A DNA stretch of 64,000 nt from Streptomyces sp. NBC_01232 (GCF_035989885.1 NZ_CP108518.1:5013001-5077000); one strand, 5' to 3'; shown: positions 45,954-55,829, counted from the stretch's first letter. Numbers and translations are program-made. Notes: generated by a model not told the origin, from the sequence alone.

Positions 45954-48449
45954 GTGGAGGAGTACGCGGGCCGGATCCTGGCCGGCCGCTACCGCCTGCC
46001 CCTGCCGCCGTCCGACGCGTACGAACTGATAGAGACCCGCGCCTTTGACACGCGCAGCGGGCAGGAAGTCCTGGTCCGGCAGGTGCCGTTACCGGAGGTC
46101 GTGGACGCGGAGCTGCTCGACGGGCCGCGGGCCGTCCCGGCCGCGGCGCGCCGCTCGCCCGGCGATCTGCCGGCCGTGCGCCGGGCCATCGAGGCGGCGC
46201 AGGCGGCGGCTTCGATCCCGGACCATCCCCGGCTGGACCAGGTCTTCGACGTGTTCGCCGAGGGCGAGTCGCTGTGGATAGTGAGCGAACTGGTCCCGGC
46301 CCGGCCGCTGGCCGCGCTGATAGCCGATGAACCGCTGAGCCCCTACCGGGCGGCCGAGGTGGCCTCCGACGTGCTGACCGCGCTGCGGGTGCTGCACGCG
46401 CACGGCTGGACGCACCGGAACATCACCGTCCGGACCGTCCTGGTGTGTGAGGACGGGCGGGTCGTGCTGACCGGCCTGGCGGCCGGCGCGGCGGAGGAGG
46501 CCCTGTGCGGGTACGACCCCGTCCCCAGCGCCGAGGACACCGGCGGTGGAACGGGGTGGGGCGCTGGCCCCCCTCCGGCGGCGGTCACCGTCCCGGCTCC
46601 GGCCCCGCAGCCCGTTCCCGGCCCGGTTCCCGGCCCGGGTCCGGCCCCGGACCCGATGCCGGGGGCGACGCACGCCGCCGGTCCGGTGGAACTCCGTACG
46701 GAGCCTGCCCCCGCCTACGCACCGCTCGTGGCCCCCGGCTACGACACGGGGCCGCGGTACACCGACCACATCACCCCCGGACGTCCGCAGGACGGCCCGG
46801 ACCTCCAGGCCGCCGCACGGGCCGGGGCCATCGCCGCCTACCGGGCCGGGGCGCGGGCGGCCGCCGCCCGGGTCGTCGAGGAGCGCAGGGCCGGGGCCGG
46901 CGCCGAGCCGGAGGCCGGTCCGATGCCGGAGCGGCGGCCCGAGGGGTCGACCCTCCCGCAGGGGTACTCGTACCCGTACGGCGGCCCGGAGACCGGCGAC
47001 GCCGCGCCCTGGCACGGCGCGACGCCCCGCCGGGCGGAACTCCCGGCAGCCGCCCCGGAGCCGCAGCCGCTTCCGGAGCCGCAGTGGGAGCAGCGGCCGA
47101 CGCCGGACACCGAACCGCAGCCGGAACCTTCGCCCCAGCCCGGGCAGCGCCCCGCCCTGCCCGCCCAACTCGCCCTGCCCCAGGGCTACCGGCAGGCCGA
47201 CACCCCGTCCCCGGCCGTCCCCGATCGGCCGCAGCCCGTCGGCGGCGACGGCCGGTCCGGGCCGCGGACCGGCCTGGACGCCGAGCGCGCACGGCAGACC
47301 CGCATGGCCGTGGTCGGGGCCGTCACCGAGCGGTGGGCCCCCGAGCAGGCGGGCCCCGTGCACGGGCACTGGCAGCTCGCGGCCCCCGTCGGCCCCGCCA
47401 CCGACCTCTGGGCGCTCGGCGCGCTGCTCTACCGCGCGGTGCAGGGGCACGCCCCCTATCCGGAGGACAGCGTCGCCGAGCTGGTCGAGATGGTCTGCGC
47501 GGAGCCGCCCGCCTTCGCGGAGGAGTGCGGGGCGCTGCGCCCGGTCGTGGAGTCGCTGCTGCGCCAGGACCCCACCGAGCGGCCCGACTTCGAGGAGCTG
47601 CGCGGCTGGCTGCGTTCGCTCGTACGGTCCGCGCCCGAGCCGGACGCCGGCTTCGGGATGCTCCCGATGCCGGAGCCGGATCCGGCGCGGCTGCCCGTCG
47701 TACGCCGGCGCGGCGAGGTCCACGGCCGGCACCGCAATCCCGCGGCCCCCCGCAAGCCGCGCGCCCTCGGCCGGATGCTGCTCGTCGGGATCCTGGTCCT
47801 CCTCGCCGGCGGGGTGGCGTACGCGATGCTGTTCATGCCCCGGGCCGGGGATCCGGAGGCGACGGGCGGATCCAGCGGCGGCGCCACGCAGGCTCCGGCG
47901 AAGCCGAGCCCCTCCCAGGTCCCGTCGGGCACGCCCGAGTCCAAGCCCGCTCCGCAGACGACCGCGCCCGCCGAGTCGCAGGCGGCCCCCGCCCCGGCCC
48001 CGGCCGGTTACACCACCCAGCAGGACCCGGAGCACTTCGAGATCGCCGTGCCCAACGGCTGGGAGCGCCGCGGAATCAATGAGTCCGGTCAGGTCCGGTA
48101 CACCGACGGGCAGTTCGTGCTGACCGTCGTCCCGGGCCGCGACAAGGTCCAGGGCAATCCCGATCCCGCGGCCTACCAGAAGGACAAGGAGCCGGAGCTG
48201 ACCCCGTACCGGACGTCCACCTGGTCGACCGTCGGCGACGTGAAGACCACCAAGGTGGGCCAGCAACTGCGTGCTACCGGCCGGTACACGTGGATCGACG
48301 GGACCGGCCGCAACGTCTACGCCCGCAATTACGTCGTCGCTCTGGGCGGCAGCTACCACGTCGTCCTGGTGACCGGTCCGGAGGACGAACAGTCCAAGGT
48401 GACCGAAGTCTTCGAAAAGGCCACGGCGAGTTACAAGGCGGGCGGTTGA
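45954..48449 (+). CDS. Membrane pseudokinase with a large insertion in the activation segment, TTA-containing
   Basis: 831 residues, GTG start. Kinase fold without catalytic residues: no Gly loop, VAVK replaced by VLVRQV, HRD by HRN (near 153), DFG by LTGLA (172). Between that place and the APE motif (RWAPEQAG, about 460) lie about 290 mostly disordered Pro/Ala/Glu residues; the C-lobe then resumes (DLWALGALLYRAVQGHAPYP). One membrane helix about 607-628, then an extracellular domain (680-831) related to those of its neighbours. Codon 46 is TTA (46089-46091), so translation needs the bldA tRNA. Probably a regulatory partner of the flanking kinases. Confidence 0.8.
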   Translation: MEEYAGRILAGRYRLPLPPSDAYELIETRAFDTRSGQEVLVRQVPLPEVVDAELLDGPRAVPAAARRSPGDLPAVRRAIEAAQAAASIPDHPRLDQVFDVFAEGESLWIVSELVPARPLAALIADEPLSPYRAAEVASDVLTALRVLHAHGWTHRNITVRTVLVCEDGRVVLTGLAAGAAEEALCGYDPVPSAEDTGGGTGWGAGPPPAAVTVPAPAPQPVPGPVPGPGPAPDPMPGATHAAGPVELRTEPAPAYAPLVAPGYDTGPRYTDHITPGRPQDGPDLQAAARAGAIAAYRAGARAAAARVVEERRAGAGAEPEAGPMPERRPEGSTLPQGYSYPYGGPETGDAAPWHGATPRRAELPAAAPEPQPLPEPQWEQRPTPDTEPQPEPSPQPGQRPALPAQLALPQGYRQADTPSPAVPDRPQPVGGDGRSGPRTGLDAERARQTRMAVVGAVTERWAPEQAGPVHGHWQLAAPVGPATDLWALGALLYRAVQGHAPYPEDSVAELVEMVCAEPPAFAEECGALRPVVESLLRQDPTERPDFEELRGWLRSLVRSAPEPDAGFGMLPMPEPDPARLPVVRRRGEVHGRHRNPAAPRKPRALGRMLLVGILVLLAGGVAYAMLFMPRAGDPEATGGSSGGATQAPAKPSPSQVPSGTPESKPAPQTTAPAESQAAPAPAPAGYTTQQDPEHFEIAVPNGWERRGINESGQVRYTDGQFVLTVVPGRDKVQGNPDPAAYQKDKEPELTPYRTSTWSTVGDVKTTKVGQQLRATGRYTWIDGTGRNVYARNYVVALGGSYHVVLVTGPEDEQSKVTEVFEKATASYKAGG

Positions 48450-48538
48450 GCGGATACTGACGACTGATCAGTACGGCGATTGCGTCACAGTGCCGTCTTT
48501 CGGCGCCCGGGCGGTTCCGGCAGCCCCTCCGGGATCCG

Positions 48539-48544
48539 TAATCT
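48539..48544 (+). promoter_or_regulatory. -10 hexamer before the third kinase gene
   Basis: TAATCT with start about 25 nt before the GTG at 48575. Together with the 125-bp gap it suggests independent transcription of the third kinase. Confidence 0.35.
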
Positions 48545-48574
48545 GGCCTGAAGTGCAGAGAGCGGCGGGATTTC

Positions 48575-50224
48575 GTGGAACAGCAGACAGGTGGGGGCGC
48601 CGTGTTGGCGGGCCGGTACCGGCTCGTCGAGCCGATCGGCCGGGGCGGCATGGGCAAGGTGTGGCGCGCTCATGACGAGTTGCTCCACAGGACCGTTGCC
48701 GTCAAGGAACTGACGGCGGGTCTGTATGTCGCCCAGGCCGACCGGGACGTCATGCACGCCCGGACGCAGAAGGAGGCCCGCGCCGCGGCCCGGATCCAGC
48801 ATCCGGCGGTCGTCACCGTCCACGACGTGCTGGAGCACGACGACCGGCCCTGGATCGTCATGGAGTACATCGACGGGCCCTCCCTCGCGGAGGCGGCCAA
48901 GGCTGCCGGGCGGATCGAGCCCCGCGAGGCGGCCCGGATCGGGCTGCACGTGCTGGGGGCGCTGCGCGCCGCGCACGCGGTCGGCGTACTGCACCGGGAC
49001 GTGAAGCCGGGGAACGTGCTGCTCGCCAAGGACGGCCGGGTGCTGCTCACGGACTTCGGGATCGCCGCGATCGAGGGCGACTCGTCCATCACGCGCACCG
49101 GCGAGATTGTCGGTTCCATCGACTACCTGGCCCCGGAGCGGGTCACGGGCGGGTCCCCGGACCCGTCCTCGGACCTGTGGTCGCTGGGCGCCACCCTCTA
49201 CACGGCGGTGGAGGCCCGCTCGCCGTTCCGCCGTACGTCGCCCATCTCCAGCCTGCAGGCCGTGGTCAACGACGAACCGCCGGCCCTGAAGCAGGCCGGA
49301 GCGCTCGGGCCGGTCATCACCGCGCTGTTGCGCAAGAACCCGGCGGAGCGGCCCTCGGCCGCGGAGGCCGAGCGGATGCTGCTGGAGGCGATGGAGGGCC
49401 GGGAGCCGAAGTCGGCGCAGGCGTACGTGCCCACGCGCGCGGTGACCCCGGAGGAACTGGCCCCGGCGCAGGGACCGGCCGAGGCGTCGGCGCCGCCGGC
49501 GGACGTCGCGGCGACGGCCACGCTGCCGGAGCCGCCCGCACCCGGGGCGACCGGGGCCACCGCGGTCACCGTGGCCGACCCGGCCCGGGGCTGGGGCGGA
49601 CGGGCCGTGGTCGTGGCCCTGGTGGCGGCGCTGCTCGGTGGCGGCGGTGTCTTCGGGGTCCTGAAGTACACCACGGACTCGGACCCGGACGGCGGTACGG
49701 ACAAGGTCGTCACCTCGACGGGCGGACAGTCCGGGGACGACGGGAAACCGCAGGAGGCGGCCCCTCCGGCCGGCTACAACAGGGTCACCGACCCCCTCGC
49801 CGGCTTCACCCTGTTCGTCCCGGAGGGCTGGACGCGCAAGGCGAACGGGGACCAGATCGACTACACCCCGGACGACGGCAAGCACTTCATCCGGATCGCC
49901 GCCGATTCCACCCCGGACTACCAGGACCCGTACGCGCACCTGCTCGACCTGGAGAAGCAGGTGGCGAAGCGGACCGACTACAAGAAGGTGCGGCTGAACC
50001 AGAACACCTTCCGGGACAGCACCCGGTCCGCGCTCTGGGACTTCACCTGGACGGAGAAGCAGAACCACCCCGGTCCGCGCAGGGCCAAGGAACAGATGTA
50101 CGTGGCGCCGGACGGCACGGAGTACGCCATCTACATGTCGAGCCCGATCTCGAGCTGGGCCACGACAGAGCAGCAGTTCGACATCGTCCTCAGCGGCTGG
50201 GAGCCGCCTGCCAAGAAGGGCTGA
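48575..50224 (+). CDS. Membrane Ser/Thr protein kinase
   Basis: 549 residues. Active PknB-type kinase: IGRGGMGKVWRAHD (Gly loop about 21), VAVKEL, LHRDVKPGNVLL (about 139), DFGIAA, SIDYLAPER, DLWSLGATLY. One membrane helix about 344-366. Extracellular domain (about 400-549) starts PAGYNRVTDPLAGFTLFVPEGWTR, similar to the extracellular domains of the two preceding proteins (FHFTMAMPEGF; FEIAVPNGW), suggesting a shared ligand. No PASTA repeats. Confidence 0.92.
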   Translation: MEQQTGGGAVLAGRYRLVEPIGRGGMGKVWRAHDELLHRTVAVKELTAGLYVAQADRDVMHARTQKEARAAARIQHPAVVTVHDVLEHDDRPWIVMEYIDGPSLAEAAKAAGRIEPREAARIGLHVLGALRAAHAVGVLHRDVKPGNVLLAKDGRVLLTDFGIAAIEGDSSITRTGEIVGSIDYLAPERVTGGSPDPSSDLWSLGATLYTAVEARSPFRRTSPISSLQAVVNDEPPALKQAGALGPVITALLRKNPAERPSAAEAERMLLEAMEGREPKSAQAYVPTRAVTPEELAPAQGPAEASAPPADVAATATLPEPPAPGATGATAVTVADPARGWGGRAVVVALVAALLGGGGVFGVLKYTTDSDPDGGTDKVVTSTGGQSGDDGKPQEAAPPAGYNRVTDPLAGFTLFVPEGWTRKANGDQIDYTPDDGKHFIRIAADSTPDYQDPYAHLLDLEKQVAKRTDYKKVRLNQNTFRDSTRSALWDFTWTEKQNHPGPRRAKEQMYVAPDGTEYAIYMSSPISSWATTEQQFDIVLSGWEPPAKKG

Positions 50225-50304
50225 TTCCGGCATCCTGCCAGCGATCACTGGCGGACTTGGCAAAATCCGGTTACCGGCGGGTACCCAAAGACTGTCCGGC
50301 GCAA

Positions 50305-50310
50305 TACGCT
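50305..50310 (+). promoter_or_regulatory. -10 hexamer, leaderless aldehyde dehydrogenase gene
   Basis: TACGCT, 7 nt, ATG at 50318: same hexamer and spacing as glmS. Confidence 0.5.
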
Positions 50311-50317
50311 CACCGGC

Positions 50318-51949
50318 ATGACGGACTCGCAGGCCCCCGACGCCCCCCTCCGCACCGCACCGCAGCCCACCAACCCGGTCGCCCCGGCCCCGGCCGGTGC
50401 CCGCACCGCGGCCGATGTGGTGACCCCCGACCTGGTCGCCAGGCTGACCCGCGGAGTGATCGGATCCGGTCGCACCGCCAACCACACCCCCTTCACCGGG
50501 GACCGGCTGGCCGAGCTTCCCGAGGCCACCCCCGAGGACGTGGCCGAGGCCTTCGACCGGGCCCGCGCCGCCCAGCCCGCCTGGGCGGCGGTGCCCGTAC
50601 GCCAACGGGCCGCGGTCCTGCTGCGCTTCCACGACCTGGTCCTCGCCCGGCAGGCCGAGGTCCTCGACCTGATCCAGCTGGAGACCGGCAAGGCCCGTCT
50701 GCACGCCCACGAGGAGGTCCAGGCGGTCGCCGTCTCGGCCCGTCACTACGGCCGCAGGGCCCCCGCGTACCTGCGCCCCAAGGGCCACGCGGGCGCCATG
50801 CCCACCCTCACCAAGGTCACCGAGCTGCGCCAGCCGCGCGGGGTCGTCGGCCAGATCGCCCCCTGGAACTACCCCCTCGAACTGTCGGTCGGGGACGCCC
50901 TGCCCGCCTTCGTCTCCGGCAACGCGCTCGTCATGAAGCCCGACACCGAGACGGCGCTCACCGCCCTGTGGGCCCGTGACCTGCTGATCGAGGCCGGACT
51001 GCCCGCCGAGGTCTTCCAGATAGTGCTCGGCGAGGGCCCCGTCGTAGGCCCCGAGGTGGTCCGGCACGCGGACTACGTCTCCTTCACCGGCTCCACCCGG
51101 ACCGGCCGCGAGGTCGCCCGCGGCGCCGCCGACCGCCTCGTCGGGGTCTCCCTCGAACTCGGCGGCAAGAACGCCATGCTCGTGCTGCACGACGCCGACA
51201 TCGAGAAGGCCGCCGCCGGCGCCGTCCGGGCCTGCTTCTCCTCCGCCGGCCAGCTCTGCATCTCGATCGAGCGGCTCTACGTCCACGCCTCGATCGCCGA
51301 CGCGTTCGTCGAGCGGTTCGCCGCCCGTACGAAGGCCATGCGGCTCGGCGCCTCCCTCGCGTACGGCGCGGACATGGGCTCCCTGGTCGGCGAGCGGCAG
51401 CTGGAGACCGTACAGCGGCACGTGGACGAAGCCGTGGCCAAGGGCGCCACCCTCGTCGCCGGCGGCACCGCCCGCCCCGACATCGGCCCGCTCTTCTACG
51501 AGCCCACCATCCTCGACGGCGTCGAGGCGCCCATGGCGGTGTGCGGTGAGGAGACCTTCGGCCCGGTCGTCTCGATCTACCGCTTCACCGACGAGGACGC
51601 CGCGATCGCCGAGGCCAACGCCACCGCCTACGGCCTGAACTCCAGCGTCTGGACCAAGGACTCCCGCCGCGGCCACGCCGTCGCCGCCCGCCTACGCACC
51701 GGCACCGTCAACATCAACGAGGGCTACGCCCCCGCCTACGGCAGTGCCCAGGCGCCCATGGGCGGCATGAAGGACTCCGGCCTCGGCCGGCGCCACGGCT
51801 CCGAGGGCATCCTCAAGTACACCGAGGCGCAGACCGTCGCCCACCAGCGGCTGCTCCCGATGGCGCCCTCGCTGGGCATGGACGACGAGAAGTACGCGGC
51901 GTTCATGAGCCGCAGCCTCAAGGTCATGAAGGTCCTCCGCTTCCGTTGA
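50318..51949 (+). CDS. Aldehyde dehydrogenase, succinate-semialdehyde type
   Basis: 543 residues. NAD(P)-dependent aldehyde dehydrogenase: GVVGQIAPWNYPLEL, SFTGSTRTGREVA, catalytic Glu in LELGGKNA, catalytic Cys in SAGQLCISIER, EETFGPVVSIY and APMGGMKDSGLGRR. The closest named relatives I recall are succinate-semialdehyde dehydrogenases (GabD2). A 45-residue Pro/Ala N-terminal extension precedes the domain. The GMC oxidase gene follows after 27 bp, so they may share a substrate path. Confidence 0.85.
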   Translation: MTDSQAPDAPLRTAPQPTNPVAPAPAGARTAADVVTPDLVARLTRGVIGSGRTANHTPFTGDRLAELPEATPEDVAEAFDRARAAQPAWAAVPVRQRAAVLLRFHDLVLARQAEVLDLIQLETGKARLHAHEEVQAVAVSARHYGRRAPAYLRPKGHAGAMPTLTKVTELRQPRGVVGQIAPWNYPLELSVGDALPAFVSGNALVMKPDTETALTALWARDLLIEAGLPAEVFQIVLGEGPVVGPEVVRHADYVSFTGSTRTGREVARGAADRLVGVSLELGGKNAMLVLHDADIEKAAAGAVRACFSSAGQLCISIERLYVHASIADAFVERFAARTKAMRLGASLAYGADMGSLVGERQLETVQRHVDEAVAKGATLVAGGTARPDIGPLFYEPTILDGVEAPMAVCGEETFGPVVSIYRFTDEDAAIAEANATAYGLNSSVWTKDSRRGHAVAARLRTGTVNINEGYAPAYGSAQAPMGGMKDSGLGRRHGSEGILKYTEAQTVAHQRLLPMAPSLGMDDEKYAAFMSRSLKVMKVLRFR

Positions 51950-51976
51950 TCTCCGACTCCGTTAAGGGGCAGCACC

Positions 51977-53758
51977 GTGTCTGAGTCTGAGTCGTACGAC
52001 TACGACGTCATCGTCATCGGATCGGGCTTCGGCGGATCGGTCTCGGCGCTGCGGCTGACCGAGAAGGGCTACCGGGTCGGCGTCCTGGAGGCAGGGCGCC
52101 GGTTCACCCGCGAGGGCCTGCCGAAGAACAGCTGGGACCTGCGCAACTACCTGTGGGCCCCGGCCCTCGGGCTGTACGGCATCCAGCGGATCCACCTGCT
52201 CGGCAACGTGATGGTGCTCGCGGGCGCCGGCGTGGGCGGCGGCTCGCTCAACTACGCCAACACCCTGTACGTGCCGCCCACCGCCTTCTTCGAGGACCGG
52301 CAGTGGGCCTCCATCACCGACTGGCGCGAGGAGCTGGCCCCCTACTACGAGCAGGCCAAGCGGATGCTCGGGGTGCGTCTCAACCCGACCATGACCCCGT
52401 CCGACATCCACCTCAAGGCGGCCGCCGAGAAGATGGGCGTCGGCGACTCCTTCCACATGGCCCCGGTCGGCGTCTTCTTCGGCGACGGCGACGACGCCGG
52501 GGGCGCCCGCAGGGTCCGCCCCGGCGAGGAGGTCCCCGACCCGTACTTCGGCGGCGCCGGCCCCGCCCGCAAGGCCTGCACCGAATGCGGCGAGTGCATG
52601 ACCGGCTGCCGGCACGGTGCGAAGAACACCCTGAACGAGAACTACCTGTACCTCGCCGAGCGCGCGGGCGCCGTCATCCACCCGATGACCACCGTCACCG
52701 CACTGTCCGACCATCCCGAGGGCGGCTACCGCATCCGCACCGTGCCCACCGACGGCCGCCGCCGGGGCAGGGCGAAGGTGCTGCGCGCCCGCCACGTCGT
52801 CGTCGCGGCGGGCACCTACGGCACGCAGACGCTGCTGCACACGATGAAGGACCGCGGCGAGCTCCCGCGCCTCTCGCAGCGGCTCGGTGAGCTGACGCGG
52901 ACCAACTCCGAGGGCCTGGTCGGCGCGCAGACCGACGACCGCCGCTACCGCAAGCGGCACGGCGACGAGCGCCGGGCCGACTTCACCCGGGGCGTGGCGA
53001 TCACCTCCTCGGTGCACCCCAACGCCGACACGCACATCGAGCCCGTCCGCTACGGCAAGGGCTCCAACGCCATGGGGTTCATGACGGTCCTCCAGGTCCC
53101 CCACAGCAGGCACCGGGTGCGGGCCTGGCTGGCCCGCAGTGCGAAGCACCCCCTGCAGTTCGCCCGGTCCCTGTCCAACCGGCGCTGGTCGGAGCGGACC
53201 ATCATCGGCCTGGTCATGCAGTCGCTGGACAACTCCCTGACCACCTACCGCAAGCCCGGCGGGATCGGGAAGGGCCTGCTCACCGCCCGCCAGGGACACG
53301 GCGCCCCGAACCCGGTCCAGATCGGGGAGGCCACGCAGGCGGCGACCCTGCTGGCCGAGGAGATCAACGGTTTCCCCGGCAGCAACATCGGCGAGCTGAT
53401 GGGGACCCCGCTGACGGCGCACTTCCTGGGCGGCTGCCCGATCGGCGCCTCGCCCGAGGAGGGCGTGGTGGACCCGTACCACCGGCTCTACGGGCACCCG
53501 GGCATCTCGGTGGTGGACGGTGCGGCCGTCTCCGCGAACCTCGGGGTGAACCCGTCGCTGACGATCACCGCGCAGGCGGAACGGGCGATGTCGTACTGGC
53601 CGAACAAGGGGGAGCGGGACCCGCGGCCCGACCAGGGGGCGGACTACGTCCGCCTGGACGCGGTGGAACCGGTCCGTCCGGCCGTCCCGAAGGAGGCTTT
53701 CGGCGCGCTGCGGCTGCCGTTCCTCGGGATTCCTGAGATTCCGCCGCGTCAGTCGTGA
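51977..53758 (+). CDS. GMC-type flavin oxidoreductase, ChoD-like
   Basis: 593 residues. FAD loop DVIVIGSGFGGSVSALRL (10-27), GAGVGGGSLNYANT, and the C-terminal HFLGGCPIG...VVDGAAVSANLGVNPSLTITAQAERAM. A cysteine cluster (CTECGECMTGCRHGAKNTL, about 202-220) is shared with the mycobacterial ChoD family, annotated as cholesterol oxidase but with doubtful activity on cholesterol. Position relative to guaB3 and guaA matches ChoD. GTG behind AAGGGG. Substrate unknown. Confidence 0.85.
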   Translation: MSESESYDYDVIVIGSGFGGSVSALRLTEKGYRVGVLEAGRRFTREGLPKNSWDLRNYLWAPALGLYGIQRIHLLGNVMVLAGAGVGGGSLNYANTLYVPPTAFFEDRQWASITDWREELAPYYEQAKRMLGVRLNPTMTPSDIHLKAAAEKMGVGDSFHMAPVGVFFGDGDDAGGARRVRPGEEVPDPYFGGAGPARKACTECGECMTGCRHGAKNTLNENYLYLAERAGAVIHPMTTVTALSDHPEGGYRIRTVPTDGRRRGRAKVLRARHVVVAAGTYGTQTLLHTMKDRGELPRLSQRLGELTRTNSEGLVGAQTDDRRYRKRHGDERRADFTRGVAITSSVHPNADTHIEPVRYGKGSNAMGFMTVLQVPHSRHRVRAWLARSAKHPLQFARSLSNRRWSERTIIGLVMQSLDNSLTTYRKPGGIGKGLLTARQGHGAPNPVQIGEATQAATLLAEEINGFPGSNIGELMGTPLTAHFLGGCPIGASPEEGVVDPYHRLYGHPGISVVDGAAVSANLGVNPSLTITAQAERAMSYWPNKGERDPRPDQGADYVRLDAVEPVRPAVPKEAFGALRLPFLGIPEIPPRQS

Positions 53759-53897
53759 GCGATCCGGAACCGGCGATCTGACAGCGGTGGGTACCGCGCT
53801 CCCCCTCCGAGCGCGGTACCCACCGCGGTACATACGTGACAGATGTTCAGCCTCGAAGGTTGTACCGGAATCCCGCGAGCCGGCCTGTGGTGTCGAT

Positions 53898-53913
53898 CAC
53901 ACAGCGAAGTGTG
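53898..53913 (+). other. Small hairpin before the surface-protein gene
   Basis: CACAC, AGCGAA, GTGTG in the promoter region. Possible operator; no regulator recognised. Confidence 0.25.
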
Positions 53914-53947
53914 CAACTGCGACTGACGTTCGACAGTCAACGGCTGC

Positions 53948-55609
53948 ATGAGAAAGCGCATCTCTTTGCTGGCTGCCGGCGGCCTCGTGGCCCTGGGCCT
54001 GGCCACCACTCCCGCACACGCCGCGGACCCCGTCTTCACCCTGGCCGGACCGGCCGAGGTGGGCCTGCGCCCGCACCCCGGGCAGAACGGCCAGCCGCAG
54101 AAGACCTCGGTCGAGTTCCGGGTCGTCAACGACTCCACGAAGACGTTCGCCCACCAGAGCACCTTCACGATCGACCTGGGCGCGCTCAAGGGCATCGCCG
54201 ACGTCAAGCTCGCCGGGCAGCAGGGCGCGAACTGCACGCTCACGGCCACGGCCGTGACCTGCAAGCGCTGGGCGCTGTGGGCGGGCGACACCACCGTCGT
54301 GGACCTGGACCTCACCGCGGCCAAGGACAGCAAGGTCGGCGCGACCGCGGCCCTGACCGTGACCGGTCAGGCGGAGGGCGCCACCTTCAAGCCCGCCACC
54401 ACCAAGGTGCGCGTCGGCGGCCCCGACCTGGTGCTGGAGAAGGCCAAGCTCAATGCGGAGCAGAAGCCGGGCGACAAGCAGAACCTGTCGGTCGTCTTCG
54501 CCAACGAGGGCACGGACCCCGTCAACGGGGTGGTGCTCGAGGTGCGCACCACGCACGGCATCGGTCTGGTCGAGCAGTACGACAACTGCTCCTACTCCGA
54601 GGACAGCAGCGCGGACCAGCCCTGGAACACGGGCTGGAGCACGGTGCAGTGCCTGCTGGAGGGCGAGTACGAGCCGGGCGCCGTCTACGGCCTCGACGGA
54701 TCGCTGACCCTCAAGGCGGCCCCGCACGCCTTCATCGACGGGCTGACCTACGCGGTGTACGCGGCCGGCGACCAGCCGAAGACCGCGAAGCAGCGCACGC
54801 CCGCCGGCGGCAAGAAGCTGTCCCCGGCGAAGCGGGCCGGCAAGGCCTCGGCCCAGGCCGCCCCGCGTACGGGTGACCTCGACCCCTGGGACAACATCCA
54901 GGAGTTCGACTTCGCGACGAGGAACACCGCCGACCTGGTCGGCGCGGGCGTGTCCCTCAAGGGCAAGGCCGGCGAGACGGTGAAGGCCGACTTCGGCTTC
55001 CGCAACAACGGCCCCGCGTGGGTCGCGTACCTGCGCTCCGGTGAGGACGTCGCCCGGACGGACATCGTGATCCCGGCGGGCGCGCGGGTCACGAAGGTCC
55101 CGGCCGGCTGCACGGGCGTCAACGCGGACGGCTCGCAGCGCGAGCAGGCCCTGGGGGCGCCGCGCTACTTCTGCTCCACCGGCCACGTGGTCGGGGAGGC
55201 GGAGAAGTTCGCCTACCCGTTCGAGCTGAAGATCGAGAAGGTCGTGGCGGACGCCAGGGGCTCCGTCACGGTCGGCCAGTGGACGCCGGAGGGCACCACG
55301 GGCCACCGCTGGGACCCGGACCACGCCAACAACAAGGCGGCCTTCGTGATCAACGCGAAGGACGGCGGCCCGGCCCCGACCCCGACCACCTCGGTCACGC
55401 CGACCCCGACCGGCTCCGCGACGCCCACCGCGACCGCGACGGCGACCGCGTCCGCCACGGCGACCTCGGGCACCGGCACCACGGCGAACGGCGGTCTCGC
55501 CTCCACCGGTAGCTCCGCCCAGATGATCGCGCTCGGCGGGGCGGTGCTCCTGGCCGTCGGCGGCGGGCTGTTCGTGGCCTTCCGCCGCAAGGCCGGCGGG
55601 CACGCGTAA
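53948..55609 (+). CDS. Secreted surface protein with LAXTG sortase motif
   Basis: 553 residues. Signal peptide MRKRISLLAAGGLVALGLATTPAHAA. Two Ig/CARDB-like beta domains (about 30-150 and 155-265; LVLEKAKLNAEQKPGDKQNLSVVFANEGTDPVNGV) and a third region around 310-470. Thr/Pro stalk, then LASTG (517-521), a membrane helix and RRKAGGHA, the class E sortase sorting signal of streptomycetes. It would be covalently linked to the wall. No ribosome binding site is visible. Ligand or role unknown. Confidence 0.82.
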   Translation: MRKRISLLAAGGLVALGLATTPAHAADPVFTLAGPAEVGLRPHPGQNGQPQKTSVEFRVVNDSTKTFAHQSTFTIDLGALKGIADVKLAGQQGANCTLTATAVTCKRWALWAGDTTVVDLDLTAAKDSKVGATAALTVTGQAEGATFKPATTKVRVGGPDLVLEKAKLNAEQKPGDKQNLSVVFANEGTDPVNGVVLEVRTTHGIGLVEQYDNCSYSEDSSADQPWNTGWSTVQCLLEGEYEPGAVYGLDGSLTLKAAPHAFIDGLTYAVYAAGDQPKTAKQRTPAGGKKLSPAKRAGKASAQAAPRTGDLDPWDNIQEFDFATRNTADLVGAGVSLKGKAGETVKADFGFRNNGPAWVAYLRSGEDVARTDIVIPAGARVTKVPAGCTGVNADGSQREQALGAPRYFCSTGHVVGEAEKFAYPFELKIEKVVADARGSVTVGQWTPEGTTGHRWDPDHANNKAAFVINAKDGGPAPTPTTSVTPTPTGSATPTATATATASATATSGTGTTANGGLASTGSSAQMIALGGAVLLAVGGGLFVAFRRKAGGHA

Positions 55610-55667
55610 CGACGTCACCGCGCAGGCGCGTCCGCGCCACCGCATGACAGCACCACAGCACCACCGC

Positions 55668-55689
55668 TTGCCCCGCGTGCGCGGGGCAA
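55668..55689. terminator. Hairpin 1 after the surface-protein gene
   Basis: 9-bp perfect stem TTGCCCCGC / GCGGGGCAA, loop GTGC. Confidence 0.6.
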
Positions 55690-55693
55690 CGCA

Positions 55694-55734
55694 GAACGGC
55701 CGGCCCGGGGCGTCCCCCGGGCCGGCCGTTCTTT
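55694..55734 (+). terminator. Terminator of the surface-protein gene
   Basis: 17-bp perfect stem GAACGGCCGGCCCGGGG with its complement, 4-nt loop, then TTT. Confidence 0.88.
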
Positions 55735-55778
55735 ACGGGGTGACCGGGCTGCTGTCCCCTGCCGTCCGGTCACGCGAA

Positions 55779-55829
55779 GGAGCGAGGTCCCACGACGCAC
55801 GCTCCACGGGGCGTGCGTCTCATCGCTCC
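55779..55829 (-). terminator. Interrupted stem downstream of chorismate mutase
   Basis: Inner 9-bp stem GACGCACGC / GCGTGCGTC (55794-55819) nested in an outer 7-bp stem GGAGCGA / TCGCTCC. It probably ends the minus-strand chorismate mutase transcript. The rest of 55732-55937 shows nothing further. Confidence 0.5.

Noticed and set aside
48463..48472. Perfect palindrome ACTGATCAGT between kinase genes
   Set aside because: Only 10 bp, no second site; expected by chance in 64 kb.
55668..55689. CRISPR-repeat-like GC hairpin
   Set aside because: The stem resembles type I-E repeats of streptomycetes but occurs once, with no spaced copies or cas genes; it is a terminator.
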